A DNA stretch of 64,000 nt from Maea johnstoni. Its lineage: Eukaryota > Annelida > Polychaeta > Spionida > Magelonidae. The translations under genes were made by a program, and so were the position numbers. The DNA lies in assembly GCA_963942565.1 (NCBI GenBank), contig OZ012685.1, positions 26,723,490 through 26,787,489 of the forward strand, in the 5' to 3' direction. The notes beneath the pieces are model-generated. The model worked only from the letters and a program-made list of their open reading frames with translations. It was not told where the DNA came from and did no database searches. This document shows positions 36,733-51,710 of this stretch, piece by piece. Every line of letters starts with the position of its first letter. The stretch's first letter is position 1.

Positions 36733-37564
36733 CTCGGACGATGAATGCACATGCCTATAGGCCTGAGCAAATATTGCCTTGTACAATTTGGTAAATATTT
36801 TTGACTCGGGATTTGGCTTCTGCTCTTTGGTTCTTGCTCGCAGGTTGAAGTTTGTTTGGGATTGGTAAATATCACTTTCGATAAAACGCAAATAAATCGA
36901 CAAGTGCAGTATGGTTGGTGAGTGCACTCCGCCTAGTAGGTGTAAAATGAAAAAAAAAGTAAATATCATAAATACTGTTCGACCTCTTTTACCTTTCCAA
37001 TTCTTGCTCTAGCGCTCGAAAAAGGTCAGGCTATTATGGAAATATTGTGCCAATGAAACGATATTTTAGAGAATATTCAAAAGCGGAGTGCCATCAGAAC
37101 CTGGACTATGTTATGAGGTATCTAACCACGCCACATTTTTTAAAACATTTAATCTAGATTTTAAACGTTGTTCTGTTTTTGTCTTTGTCTGATTGTTTTA
37201 GATATTAAAATCCTGACTGTAAGCATAAATCAGTTGCCAAACACCACATAACAATTGAAAAGTAGGTGGTCTACTCAATAGACTGGAATGATTGTTTGTA
37301 AATGGGCAGACTACCATAAACGAATCGCTGTTTGAAATGTTCTGACATGAAACCGTTACCATTCTTGTATCTGTCCAAAGATCTCTAGATGTTTTATTCA
37401 TCTCTTCAATCATGGATTTGTACATACGTGAACTGTGTTAATATCACTTATTGAATAAAACAAAAATATAAAACAACTCCAAAATTAAGTGGTTACCTGT
37501 ACACATTGAATAATTTGTGATTGTTTTTCATGTGTCAAATATTTACATGTTTTACTGCATGCAT

Positions 37565-37675
37565 TACGATGGTGCAGCTGTGAACGGCAAAAAAAGTTCG
37601 CTGTTTTCCTGTAAAACGACAGAAAAAAAAATTCTGCCGTTCACACCTGCACCATCGTACACCTGCACCATCGTA
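37565..37675. mobile_element. MITE, TACGATSGTGCAG family, copy 2
   Basis: The left end TACGATGGTGCAGCTGTGAA faces TTCACACCTGCACCATCGTA. The right tip CACCTGCACCATCGTA is present twice in tandem. The interior AAACGACAGAAAAAA resembles copy 1 at 27155-27255. Confidence 0.75.
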
Positions 37676-38731
37676 ATACACTGTTAATTTGTCAATCAAG
37701 AATAGTCACCTAATTAAATACAGGGTAAAGAAATAAGCTCAGTTTGCCAAAAAGTTTGGAACAGTACGAGAGGTATGATAATTCATTAGTTCCATCATAA
37801 CTTTTACACCATCTAAACTAAATACAGACTGTGCAAACATTTGATGACCTCATCAGAATAAAAAAGAAAAAAAGCAGGAAATGATGAGTGTTAGTGTGTA
37901 ATCCAGGTTAATGGACGAGTGATAAGAAACAGGATACTTTTCGACCTATCAATAAGATACATGTAACCTGTCGATAAGATAGCGCTCTTTTACAAGACGT
38001 CTTTTAAAATCACGATTTTCAGGCGCAGGTATTACAACCTGACTATACTTTAAACAAAAAAAGCAAAGAGGAATTATTCAACATCGATTAAATATTTAAC
38101 AATACATGTATTTTGTTCTGTTATTTAGATACTTTAGTCGATGTGTACGGGGCTTCACACGCTAAATGGGTTAAACTGCACATGTCATTTTTGTCGGTTA
38201 TAATGGAACCTGTCTTGGTTCTTGCAACTGCCCACCATTTGTCTTTATTAACACTTTGAAGCCCAGAATGCCGTGAACATGGTAGTCTGGTAAAACACGG
38301 AAGCCCGCTACTGAAAACTCTTTTCTTCGCAAATGCTTAGAATACTAGTAAGTGATGCGTATTTTCATATTGGACAATACTTTTTAAATACATCCAAGGT
38401 ACAGTGTACGCGTTTGATAAATCGTTGACAAAAGTTTCTCTTAATCCACTATGGACGGTTTTCAAGATGTATTCAAACGTATTTAACCTCTACTAGTCAT
38501 TTATATAGCTGTTACACCATGTATGTTATATTTTGAATTTGTTATTTTGTAGTCGGCCAAGAGCCCTGGCAGCTCGTGTTTACTATGTAAAAGTATTACC
38601 GACTTGAAATAAAGATTATCTATCTATCTATTCACTGTGAAACAAAGCTTCACAAATCTTGTTGGTATTCTAGGTATCCGGTAAATGTGTCATGCTCTCT
38701 GGCCAATCTGTGAACATGAAAGGGTTAATAA

Positions 38732-38940
38732 CCCTTCCAATGTTGAGGCTATTTTCGTCCAAAGCACAAGAATGCAAAGAATTTTGAATAACATCGAATC
38801 CCTGTCATGTTGCTTTTGATTGGATAGCTCTCGCTGAGTGTACTGTAACATGAGAACCCACATGCCAGGGTTTCAGTCATTTTATTATGTTTTTTTGCAA
38901 CGTTTTGCATTGGCCGAATTAACCACCAGCAACATAGGGG
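38732..38940 (+). mobile_element. TTAA-flanked MITE, family A
   Basis: Starts CCCTTCCAATGTTGAGGCTA and ends CAGCAACATAGGGG, followed by TTAA at 38941-38944; the left flank is TTAATAA. Contains CCCTGTCATGTTG and GCCAGGGTTTCAGTCAT, as in the other copies. Confidence 0.8.
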
Positions 38941-39263
38941 TTAAAGACATGGTTAATGAATGGGTTAAAGACAACGAATTCCATCCTCTATGACGGCGGT
39001 GTAGTGTATCACTTGTCACATGTCAACAGTCTTAGCCGGAAGTTACACACCATGTTATCTTGGAAGGCGTCTGCGTCATGGCCAACCTGCTTAATATGCA
39101 TAGAATGGTTCACTAGCAGTCAAAACAGTCCTAGTAGTGCATCAGGTCCGCTGCGCAGCAATCAGGTGCAACACCACAAGCAAACCTACTGTATTGGAAT
39201 ACAAACACGGTATCACTACCTACTGCGAAGCACTCGTTTTAAGTGACTTTAACTGGTGCTACT

Positions 39264-39271
39264 TATATATA
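39264..39271 (+). promoter_or_regulatory. TATA box of the VWC gene
   Basis: TATATATA lies 60 bp upstream of the ATG at 39331, with a possible initiator (TTCAACA) about 27 bp downstream of it. Spacing fits a focused TATA promoter for a regulated developmental gene. Confidence 0.5.
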
Positions 39272-39330
39272 CACAGAGACTCGCTCCGTTCAACATTCTC
39301 GCCTATTTTACGCAACTGTGTGGATAAAAA

Positions 39331-39886
39331 ATGGAAGTGAAGGATTTTCTCCTATTTATTGGAACAGTGTGTGTTATCCAAGCGATTGGCGGTGCGATTG
39401 TGAGCGAACCCAAGCAGCAGCGATTGCAACCGCGGCAACAGCAGCAGCAACTGTGCGTCTACGAAAACAAAACTTACGTCGCCGGCTCGCGCTTCAAGCC
39501 TGACGCATGTACGTCATGCCACTGCCCGCACCATGGCGGACGAATGCGGTGTACTGTCCAAGACTGTCTCGACCGGCCCAACTGTGTCCGGTTCGCCGCC
39601 AAGAAGGGCGAGTGCTGTCAAAAGTGCCTGGAGTTCGGCTGCATGCACCATGACGGTAAGGTGTACCTCGCAGGGACCGTTGTCTCGTCATCGCACTGTG
39701 AACACTGTTTTTGCCCCGAGGATGGTGGACGCACCATCTGTGTGACCGAACCCTGCACACCCGTGAAATGCGTGGATTTCGTCACTCCACCCGGTTCATG
39801 CTGTCCAGTTTGTCCAAATGGTAAGTGACTTTTTATTTAAAAAATAGTAAATGACTTAACACAACTGGTTAAACAATAAAGTTCTT

Positions 39887-39952
<66 letters not shown>

Positions 39953-42764
39953 TGTTTATTGACTGCAATCACACTATTTTGTTATTAATAGAAGAACAAG
40001 ATTGTAATGTATATATGTATAATGTTGCAATCAAGTATTAAAGAACCAGAAAGGAAGTTATTGCATAACGACTTTAACCTCGCTATTACAGGTAGCTAGC
40101 CCTAAACTTAAGCATGTATTAACATGCTTCATTTATTCGGGGAATACAATTGGTTCTGTATATGAATTCGTATGTGTTCTAATCATGGAGATGTTCTATG
40201 GAACAGAATCAGAACAGATATGTATTCAAGCGTCTTATTCAGTAGTGTCTATCTAAAATTATTGGGAACTAAATTGGGAAGTGTTATAAACTGCTAATGA
40301 ATATTCTCATAACTATGTACAAATGGCCAATAACTTTGAAATACATGTATATAATATCTAAACATTCACAATGACTTGCCATTCGGAAAATGTTCCAGAC
40401 GTCAAGCAAAATCGCTCAAAGTTTTATCGAAAAGAAACTAATAGTTAAAGTTCAAAAAGGCTTTTTAATTTCCCAGAATTAAAAAGGGAAAGGTCCTACG
40501 ATTATTCAAAGAGTTTGATGTAACACTGAAAAATGCACATTAAAATCTTGAAATGAATACATGTACAGGTATGAATTTTTGACGGAGACCAACAATATAA
40601 CTTCCAAAAATGACAGGGCACAGCCAACCACTATTGCGGCAATCGGTCGACCAATAGTTCATTCCCTAGCCTTTGCTGCCGCTCCCCTCATCTTACTCCC
40701 AGCAGAAACCCTTCACGTTAGCGAATGATTCTAGTGTCAAGGTGGTAGCTCTAAACAACACCCCAATTTGCTGTACGTTCATGTAGCGACCAAGCCGACA
40801 AACTTGCGTGGAATTTAGCACAGACTGATGGCTAGTTTATGAGTATGTCTGCAAAGTGCAATGTTGTAAAGTAATAGGGTTCCCACCTTCCGCCATTCCA
40901 TTCTTAGCACCGCTTTAAGTGTAGGGTGGTTATGTGTCTAGGGTTAAATAGTTTATAAACCACAAGACTCCCTTAGTCAGACAGTTAGTGGCTGTAAATC
41001 AGTCTTCCTAAGTGCAAGGAAAACAGTCGAGAAGCTTGGCATCTGACTCACAACCTATCCAGGTTGGGGCAATGCCAACTTGAAAAAGAATTCTCCTCTC
41101 AACGCCTGTCTACCAACCAGTATTTGAGAGAATTAAAGGCCGAGGCTGACGAGGGGCCGGGGAGGATATTATTTGCTAAGTCCTCCTCATGGACTTAACT
41201 TAGATAGACCGAGTTGGTTACCCATTCAAACCAATAGCATTGGAAGAGTTAACCCTTCCAATCCTGAGTCTACTTTTGTCCAAAGCACAAAGGACGCCAT
41301 CTAAATCCTGTCATGGTGGTTTTTATTGGATTGCTCTTGCTGAGCACTCTCAGATGAGTACCAATATACTAGGGTTTCAGTCATAATTTTTTTTGCGTCA
41401 TTCTGTCTTGGTCAAATTAGCCACCAGCAGCATAAGGGTTAAACCTTCTAGTAAGAAGGATCACTAAAGTTTCAACTAGTTTGGAGTTTTATTTATCTGA
41501 AAATGATTAACTTTTGCATAATTTGGGTGAACATTACATTGATTAATTATTACTAGGTGAACATCTTCGCAAATAATCTTTCAATGATAAATGATTGCCC
41601 GCTTGAAATGTTAAGGTTCACCTCCAGCAGAAAACCTGCAATATTCTTCAGTGAACCTAAACTTTTTAAGGTAAGGTTTACCAATTCCAGTGAATTTTGG
41701 ATGCATTACCTGTTTATTTTACGTGCAATTCTTTTATTGATAAGGACTTCATTATTCTTATTCATCCGTGACATTACCATTTTCAATTTTGCGTTATACC
41801 TCCTAATTTTTAACGGGGGTCTTCATGCTAACTTAAGTTTGAGTACCTATTGATGTCATCTACTGAGTGCTTAGTGTGGTTTAGTGTGGTTTAGATATAT
41901 CTTACTCAAACCTGTCACTGAGGTGTTAATCTTTAGTGATTAATGCCACACGATAATAAAAGTCATTGGGGTGAGAATGCCACAACTTCTACACGTGGAC
42001 TTTTATCTGAATCATAAATCCCCTCCATGTGTGGTGGTGTTCGGTTTTACTGTTGATAGCCTGCATTATTGGCAGCCAACTCTCAGTTCAAGTATCCTAG
42101 TTCTACAACACTTTTTGCATGTTTTCCTCTGAACATAGACGATAAATGCATGTGAACCGAAGTGACGGAATTTCTTTTAAGTCTATGATAACATATGCAG
42201 GCTCGCGTTTCCTCTCTTTTTTACTCGTCTCCGCCGCCATCTGACTGAGCCTAGTCCTAGGCAAGAAATTATATTGATTACTTTATCTATATGGCATGAA
42301 AACTATACCAACTGAAAACTTAATCTCCCATGGTTTAGTTCTTAAATTATTCACCAGGTGGCCTACAATGAGAACGTTCCACTTTCTGGATTCTGACTGA
42401 CCAGTGTGGTCACCCTTGGTGCCATCTATCACAAGCCGCAGGACCAAACACTTAGACGTAGTGCATAAATAAAGACCTGTACAGAGAAAAGCATTACTTA
42501 CTAGTATTGAAATCATAGACTAGGAGCTAGTCTACTTTTAACTCGGCTCTCTTTAATTTCTAGCTTTTTCTATTTTTTCGTGGCAATGTAGTACACCCAT
42601 GATGATGTTGATGGTGATTACGAGGGAACGTACTGATACTGAGGACGAAAGATATTAATGATTATTTTTCATTATAGTTATCACTTATCAGTCTTTTTTC
42701 TTCTCCCTCTTCTACTAATACTACCACAACAACAACAACAACTGATACACTACTACTACTACTT

Positions 42765-42804
<40 letters not shown>

Positions 42805-42869
42805 CACTACCACTACCACTACCACTACCACTACTACTACTACCACTACCACTACCACTACCACTACTT

Positions 42870-42932
<63 letters not shown>

Positions 42933-43138
42933 TGCATTTTCTACACCATGTCCATTCTACCAATTTTTCCTCTTTTTCAGGGCCAAACTGCTTGCTGGGA
43001 AATGAGATCATTAAGGACGATGCTGTGGTGAGGAGGGGCTGCAGACTCTGCCAGTGCCCCTTTGGGAGAGAGCCGTTCTGGGCAACAAGGAGCAAGTCCC
43101 GCCACAAGAGAACCGCCATCTGTGAGAACATCTGCTAA
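39331..43138 (+). CDS. VWC2L: Secreted VWC-domain protein, VWC2/VWC2L (brorin) like
   Basis: Brorin-family proteins are secreted BMP antagonists of the nervous system. Two exons: 39331-39820 (donor gtaagt) and 42981-43138 (acceptor ttttcag), joined in phase 1, giving 215 residues (human VWC2L about 222). Residues 1-25 form a signal peptide, then a Gln-rich linker. VWC domain 1 spans about 42-99 (CVYENKTYVAG, CTSCHCPHHGG, GECCQKC). Domain 2 spans about 104-161 (GCMHHDGKVYLAG, CEHCFCPEDGG, GSCCPVC). The end, GPNCLLGNEIIKDDAVV then GCRLCQCP, matches the third, partial cysteine module of VWC2/VWC2L. Exon 1 ends exactly at the second domain, as in the family. The 3.2-kb intron carries a TAG array, one MITE and a CTA array. 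Alternatives are other two-VWC proteins such as kielin fragments, but the tail favours VWC2/VWC2L; I cannot separate those two. Confidence 0.85.
39886..39952. repeat. TAG microsatellite in VWC gene intron
   Basis: Pure (TAG)n just inside the intron, about 65 bp from the donor. Confidence 0.95.
41253..41438 (+). mobile_element. TTAA-flanked MITE, family A
   Basis: TTAA at 41249-41252 and 41439-41442. Ends CCCTTCCAATCCTGAG and CAGCAGCATAAGGG. A shorter copy (186 bp) in the VWC gene intron. Confidence 0.85.
42743..42931. repeat. CTA/CCA microsatellite before VWC exon 2
   Basis: (CTA)n with a block of alternating CTA and CCA codon-like units, ending about 50 bp before the exon 2 acceptor. The poly-Tyr, poly-Ser and poly-Val frames through it are artefacts. 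Confidence 0.95.
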
Positions 43139-43411
43139 AGAGGAAGAGGGCGAGGAGAGGATGGGAGAGGGGGAGTGAGAGGGGGGGGGGGGTATATGTA
43201 AAGAAGGGGGAGAAGTGGAAAGGAAGGGGAGGAAGGAAGTTGGATGGGTGAGAAGGAGGAGGAAGGGACGAGAGAAGGTGCAAGTATATAATAGTTAACA
43301 GTCGGTGAAAATGAAGCGTGGGAGGGTAGATGAGGTGATTAGGGGAAGAGAGAAGGGGGGTTGAATAATGCAGCAGAGACAGAAGCTCAGGTGGAGTAGA
43401 CTGGTCATTAA

Positions 43412-43616
43412 CCTTTATGCTGCTGGTGGCTAATTTGGCCATTACAAAATTATGCAAAAACCCTGGGAAATGACTGAAACCCTGGCACATGGGTACTTAT
43501 CTAATTGCACTAATCAAAAGCCTTCCAATGAATACCAACATGACAGGGTTTAGATATTTTTCAAAAGCCATTGCATCCTCGTGCGTTGGTTGAAAGTAGC
43601 CTCAGCATTGGAATGG
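43412..43616 (-). mobile_element. TTAA-flanked MITE, family A, plus a terminal fragment downstream
   Basis: TTAA at 43408-43411 and 43617-43620. Contains GACTGAAACCCTGGCAC and CCAATGAATACCAACATGAC. A lone end of the same family (AAAGTAACCTCAGCATTGGA) is at about 43700-43745. Both lie just downstream of the VWC gene. Confidence 0.85.
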
Positions 43617-44350
43617 TTAAAGCAGTGGGGAGTGTTAGACTAGCTCCTAGTCTATGGTTTAATTTAATAATGCTTATCTCTGTTCTGGTCTATTTCTTCT
43701 GCTTAATGCCCTAAGATGAAAGTAACCTCAGCATTGGAAGGGTCAGGAATTGGAGAGAAAACGAAAGGAGACGGGTATGGGTTAATTGGTCCGTAATAGG
43801 AGAGTAGGAATCGAAATAAAACAGGTCAACATCTAGTGCTTGCAGTTAATGGGGTTGAGCTTCTGCCACAGTCTTGGATTACCGTCCACTATTTATTTAT
43901 CAAACTACACTACAGAAGTTTCCAATTCACAGACCAGCAGAACCAAACAGGAGTACCTTCTTGGAAGCATTGCGGTTTAACTCTTTAACCCATTCACAGC
44001 TGGAGCACACGTTTGTTTTGACACATAATGGAATATATCGACAGCAAAGCAATATTTTGAGAAATATTTGAATAAAAGTTATTGCCGGAGTGTTAAACCC
44101 TCTCTCATCAGTTATTTTTTAATAGTAAACTATTTGATAAGTCCTCGTTGTCAGATCATGTATGAACTCCAGACTCAAACTTGATAACGTTCAGTAATCA
44201 CGTGATCGGACAATTCTGGGAACATCACAAATGCATGGAATCGTACAAAGATACACATATTTAAGCGAACTCACAAGGATATTTATTTAATTTAGCATAC
44301 GCGTTAGACTAGTACATTCCTAGAATGGCTGGTTTGACCCACATATATCT

Positions 44351-44453
44351 TGATAACAAAGTTATTATGATTATAAAAGTATTTGATTGAAAGTTGTTGT
44401 ACCGGTTATGATTATAAAATTATTTGATTGAAAGTTGTTGTCCCGTGATAAGT
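44351..44453. repeat. Two-copy tandem repeat of about 50 bp
   Basis: TTATGATTATAAAA then TATTTGATTGAAAGTTGTTG occurs twice in a row with few differences. Confidence 0.8.
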
Positions 44454-44848
44454 AGCAATGGTCCTTCTTTAAAATTGATTCAATCATTGCTTTATGTGAA
44501 TAGATATCCTCAAATTTGTCACACTATAATTCGCTACAGATGCAAATGCGTTAAGTGATGTCTTCTCATGCAATAACTCACGAAATATCACCTGCCACTC
44601 ATTGAGAAGGGAGGTCCTTGCCAATATGGTCTAAGTATATTTCGATGCAGCGAAACTATACCAAAATAACTGAAATAATTATTCTCACAATTATTTGACT
44701 GCTCAAAAACAAAAACCTGGCCATTATAAAATGCTCATAATGCCATACCTTAAATTTGAATCTTGTTATATAAAGACTAAATTTTAAGTTACTAAAAGCT
44801 GCAACTTGATCATATATTAACATTTCATTTTGGAGATGGTTCACACAC

Positions 44849-45069
44849 TTCGTCCGCATGGCAAGTGACTAATTTGGCCAATACAAAAGGAGGCAAAAAA
44901 TCTTGAAAATGGCTGAAACCCAGGCACATGGGTACACATCTGAAAGTACACAGTGAGACCTATCCAATGAATACCAACATGACAGGGGTTTAAAATGAAT
45001 TTTAGATTGTTTTGAAAGAATCTTTGTGTCCTTGTGCTTTGGACAAAGGTAGGCCCAGCATTGGAAGGG
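44849..45069 (-). mobile_element. MITE, family A, left end decayed
   Basis: The right end GCCCAGCATTGGAAGGG is followed by TTAA (45070-45073). The left end is diverged (CGTCCGCATGGCAAGTGAC). Part of it, GAAACCCAGGCACATGGGTA, is repeated at about 45250-45304. Confidence 0.75.
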
Positions 45070-45249
45070 TTAATAACTATACCATCAGTCCACCGCGTGC
45101 TTACAAAAGGGGTTGGCGAATTAAGGTATACGCCCAGTGCTTCCATTTGGGTGCACATTCATAAGGAAAGGTTAATAGTTGTGAGAAGTGAGTGTTAACT
45201 GATGCACGCCATTCATGTCTTTACTTGGTATGATTTGAAACATGAAAAT

Positions 45250-46057
45250 ATGAAAAATGGCTGAAACCCAGGCACATGGGTACACATCGGAAAGAAAACA
45301 GTGAGGTTATTCCTTCGAAATATATTGTAGTGGCATGGAAAGACTTACTGAAGTGTCCAAGTTAACATGCTTTTAATGAGAGTGAGTTTTATGGTATGTA
45401 TGAGTTATCAACACATCAATGACCAATGGGCATCCTAGGGTTTCTTATCTGTTTATATAACTATCATATTATGTATATGTCAATACTCACATATCGTGCA
45501 TGGACAGTTCAATCGAAATGATTTTCTATTGATAATTTATAACAGGATTGCGCATAACACTTGAATGGAATGTATGTTATATAGTAAGGGAAAATGCATA
45601 AAGCATATTAAACCATTGTTTAACCACATTTACTTAAATCAGAAATCTCACGATTGTCGATAAACTGTGTGTATTCATCTAAGAAAATGTGTAGACAGTT
45701 GCGGAAACATCCAACATCACCTACATATGTAGGTACAAGCACAACATGTTTACTTTTAACCCTTATGCTGCTGGTTGCTAATTTGACAAATACAAAATGA
45801 TGCAAAAAAGCTGAAAAATGATTAGGACCCTGCTGCATGGGTACTCATCTGAGAGAACTCGGCGAGAGCTACCCAATGAATACCAAAATGACAGGGTTTA
45901 GATGGGTTTCAAAAATCGTTGCGTCCTTAGTGCATTGGACGAAAGTAGCCTCAGCATTGGAAGGGTTAAAGCCTACATCCTCTCGAAATATATTGTAGTG
46001 GCATGGAAAGACTTACAGAAGTGTCCAAGTTAACATGCTTTTAATGAGAGTTATTAA
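45250..46057. repeat. Rearranged duplicated segments next to MITE copies
   Basis: 45250-45304 duplicates part of the MITE at 44849-45069. The following 45308-45390 (AAATATATTGTAGTGGCATGG, CCAAGTTAACATGC) is repeated almost exactly at 45975-46057, beside another MITE copy. Downstream to about 46290, imperfect words such as TTATAGAGGTGTT recur. Confidence 0.75.
45760..45965 (-). mobile_element. TTAA-flanked MITE, family A
   Basis: TTAA at 45756-45759 and 45966-45969. Ends CCCTTATGCTGCTGG and CAGCATTGGAAGGG. A clean 206-bp copy. Confidence 0.85.
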
Positions 46058-46601
46058 GATGTCAAGAGTATGGAGGTTTTCCACCTATAGAGAAATTCCA
46101 TTTATAGAGTTGTCAAAGTTAACATGGTTTTTGTGGGCCACTACAAAGTGTTCAGCTAATAAACATGTCTAGATTATGGAGGTGTTTGACTTATAGAGGT
46201 GTTTTAATTGGCAAGGCTTTGCTGGAGCAACAAGAAAGTGTTCAATTTACTTAATGGAGATGTTTAGCTTAAAGAGGTATTCAGCTGACGTGCTGAAGAA
46301 ATTGCCTTTATCTGATCAACGGACTTCTTGAATAAACTGCCGGATTATGAGTCGACGAGGTCTTCTTTATTTATTGAATGTACGCCACCCACTACATCTT
46401 TAACATCAGTATATAGGTAATGATCGGTCTGCAGCGAACATTTTGAACTTTTCGACTTTTGTCTCGATGGTAGCAGCTATTTATTTTCTACATATTCGCC
46501 ACATAGAAATTGTAAAAGTTTATCTTACAGATTTTGTCAATAATACTAAAATAAAGAATAATAACGCCAATAAATATAGTTTGAAATTGAAAGTAAAGAA
46601 A

Positions 46602-46734
46602 ATGAATGTTAGTAAAGCAGCAAAAAAAAGGAAAATCAAAATTCTGGACGAACAAAGCGTGATTAGGCTGATTGCATACTGGTATGTCATTGGCGGAGCG
46701 CTGGCACTGGTTCCACTTACAGCACCGACAGAGG
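46602..46734 (+). other. Possible exon with a membrane segment, unrecognised
   Basis: Within an open frame at 46443-46763, the part from an internal ATG reads as a basic stretch (MNVSKAAKKRKIKIL) and then a hydrophobic run LIAYWYVIGGALALVPL. The frame reaches GACAGAG/GTTAGC, a weak potential donor. I could not find a matching downstream exon. This may be chance. Confidence 0.15.
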
Positions 46735-47145
46735 TTAGCTCTTTGATAAGATCAACGACCTAGCTCCTACAAAACTTTTAAACCCCTTTATATTATAGCT
46801 TCTATGTGTTAAGTTTAAGTATATCATTGTCCACATGAAAATCACTATCGAGAAAAATGCCACTAGGGCACGAAGGCACATCCATCTTTTTTCCATTGAC
46901 AAAAGCCGAGTGTTGCACAGTGACAATAAAATATCTAATGCCCATTTCATCAGTCAACGGATCCAGTGTTTACGGGAAACACGTGCTCCCCGCTCCAACA
47001 AGGATGTTTTCACAGAAGGCATTTTAATAGATCTGACCCCATAATGTCCCTGTTGAAAGGAGGCGCGCCCTTACTAGATTTATTTGTCTATTTTGCCGCT
47101 CGCTGTTAACGAGCATCCCTGCCCGTTGGTCCTGCCCCAACTTAA

Positions 47146-47349
47146 CCCTTCCAATGCTGAGGCTACTTTCGTCCAAAGCACCAAGGACGCAACGAGTTTT
47201 GAAAAACATCTGAACCCTGTCATGTTGGTATTCATTGGAAAGCTCTCGCTGAGCACTTTCAGATGAGTACCCAAGTGCCAGGGTTCCAGCTATTTGTCAG
47301 GTTTTGCATCATTTTGCATTGGCTAAATTAGCCACCAACAGCATAAGGG
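47146..47349 (+). mobile_element. TTAA-flanked MITE, family A, best copy
   Basis: 204 bp with TTAA at 47142-47145 and 47350-47353. Ends CCCTTCCAATGCTGAGG and CAACAGCATAAGGG. The frames over it on both strands are fortuitous. Confidence 0.9.
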
Positions 47350-47353
47350 TTAA

Positions 47354-50128
<2,775 letters not shown>

Positions 50129-50261
50129 TGATTGGCTTACAAAGGTTGGCCATTCCATCATGTCCACTGGCAAAACGTCCACCGTTCTCACTGGATGTAC
50201 CGGCAGTCATTGTTGTTTTCATTGATATTTTACCAAATTGGGGTTTGTTCAGTATAATAAA

Positions 50262-50407
50262 ACAAATACGCCATGCCAGTGTGGGTATCCTGATGGAATG
50301 TCTCCCCTCAGGAGGATGGTTTTCCCCGAGGGCGGAGCCCTCGGGAAAACCAGCCTCCCTCTGGGAGACATTCCATCAGGATACCCACACTGGCATGGCA
50401 TATTTGT
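50262..50407. repeat. Long GC-rich palindrome in tandem copy 1
   Basis: The arms GCCATGCCAGTGTGGGTATC and GATACCCACACTGGCATGGC pair, and the centre CCGAGGGCGGAGCCCTCGGG is itself palindromic. Near-perfect pairing over about 145 bp. The same structure is at 52189-52334. Confidence 0.9.
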
Positions 50408-50997
50408 ATAATGGTGATCAAGGAACTTTCGGGATAGAAAATAGCCTCACAGTTCTCACGTAATATTATTTAACCGAATCTATTAATGGAAACAAATGTG
50501 ACAAGTATAAAGCAAAACACTTGACATGTAATTGGACACAATTCAGTTTATTTGGCACCAACATATGTAGAGTTAAAGTATATACAATGAAATCTACCCA
50601 GCCACTTATTCAATTAACAGACAAGTACAAGGATGCACCAAGGTGCAGTATTTAAATATCTTATGTACATTGGATGTGTGCACTGTTCATTGCAGGACCT
50701 GCAGCAGTACAAGTTGGATCCATTTAAACACAAATAAGCATTGCTATTTATTTAGACCAGTCCTCTTGGAAATGGGCTCTTTCACCAGGACCACAATCCT
50801 TTCATGACCTGATCAGATTTTTGTTCCTCTGGCAGAACCAGAAATTCTGAATTTTCAGGGTCAGAATATTTCTTTCATACCTTTCAGGACCAGAAGTATT
50901 TTTTCTTGATTTTAGGGGCCAGATCTTCTTTCTTAAAAAATGAAAGGATAGCCCCCCCCCCCCTCCTTATGTACACAATCACAACCCACAGAGATGA

Positions 50998-51405
50998 TAA
51001 ATAAACAGGGTCTGACGCTAAAGCTTGCCCTATTGCCCGGGGCAAGTTTGACAGTAAACAACAAGGTTTCGGGCAAGTTCATGGCCTTATCTAAAAGCCC
51101 GAACAGGCAAGTCTATATTGCCACTTTAATACCCCATACAAAAGTTAGACCAAGATTATCGTCGTTGTTTCGGCAAAACAATGCCCTTCACAGTGAGATT
51201 GTCATTCTAAATTGTATGCCTCTAAAGAGTTTATTCTCATGAAAATGCTAAAGAGGCATCCAAAATAGGATGTCACTGTCTTAATAATGAACAAAGTGCA
51301 AAATAACATTTTTGGGGGGCAAGTTGAATTTTTTTTCGGGCAAGCAAAACTTTGGGTCGCTCTGCCCGAATGGGCAAGTGTCTTTAAAAGTTAACATCAG
51401 TCACT
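50998..51405. repeat. GGGCAAG-type interspersed repeat in tandem copy 1
   Basis: Runs from AGGGTCTGACGCTAAAGCTT to AAAAGTTAACATCAGTCACT, with repeated CGGGCAAG words. Related to 8525-8880. The second copy at 52924-53330 results from the tandem duplication. Confidence 0.6.
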
Positions 51406-51409
51406 GATA

Positions 51410-51710
51410 AATTCAAAGAATTAAAAGCTACACTCCTCATTGCATACTTGCATTATTAATTACATACTAGGTACCATCCTACCAATTCTGTCCGGCCAAT
51501 CAATTTAGCTATCTTTTTTGTCAGAGCACCAACATATCTAAAATCCAGCAAAATTTAAACCCAGGGGCTGAGGTAACTTGTCAGTTAGCCTGAGACCTTG
51601 CTCCTACAGCATGCAACTTATATTGGGCTGACACTACGAGTAGTATTTTTTTGTGAGTTGGAGTTAGAAGAATAAACATCTTAACCAAGATCCCAACAAA
51701 CAACACCCTT
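51410..51710 (+). mobile_element. LTR-like segment, fossil, tandem copy 1
   Basis: The order AAGCTACACTCCTCAT, AGCCTGAGACCTTGCT, GTTGGAGTTAGAAGAATAAA, CCAAGATCCC recurs at 63504-63800, where it precedes Gypsy-like pol debris. It therefore looks like part of a Gypsy-type LTR standing alone. The duplicated copy is at about 53335-53635. Old relative to the tandem duplication. Confidence 0.55.

Noticed and set aside
42658-43131. Tyr-, Ser- and Val-rich frames on both strands
   Set aside because: Translation of the CTA/CCA array next to VWC exon 2.
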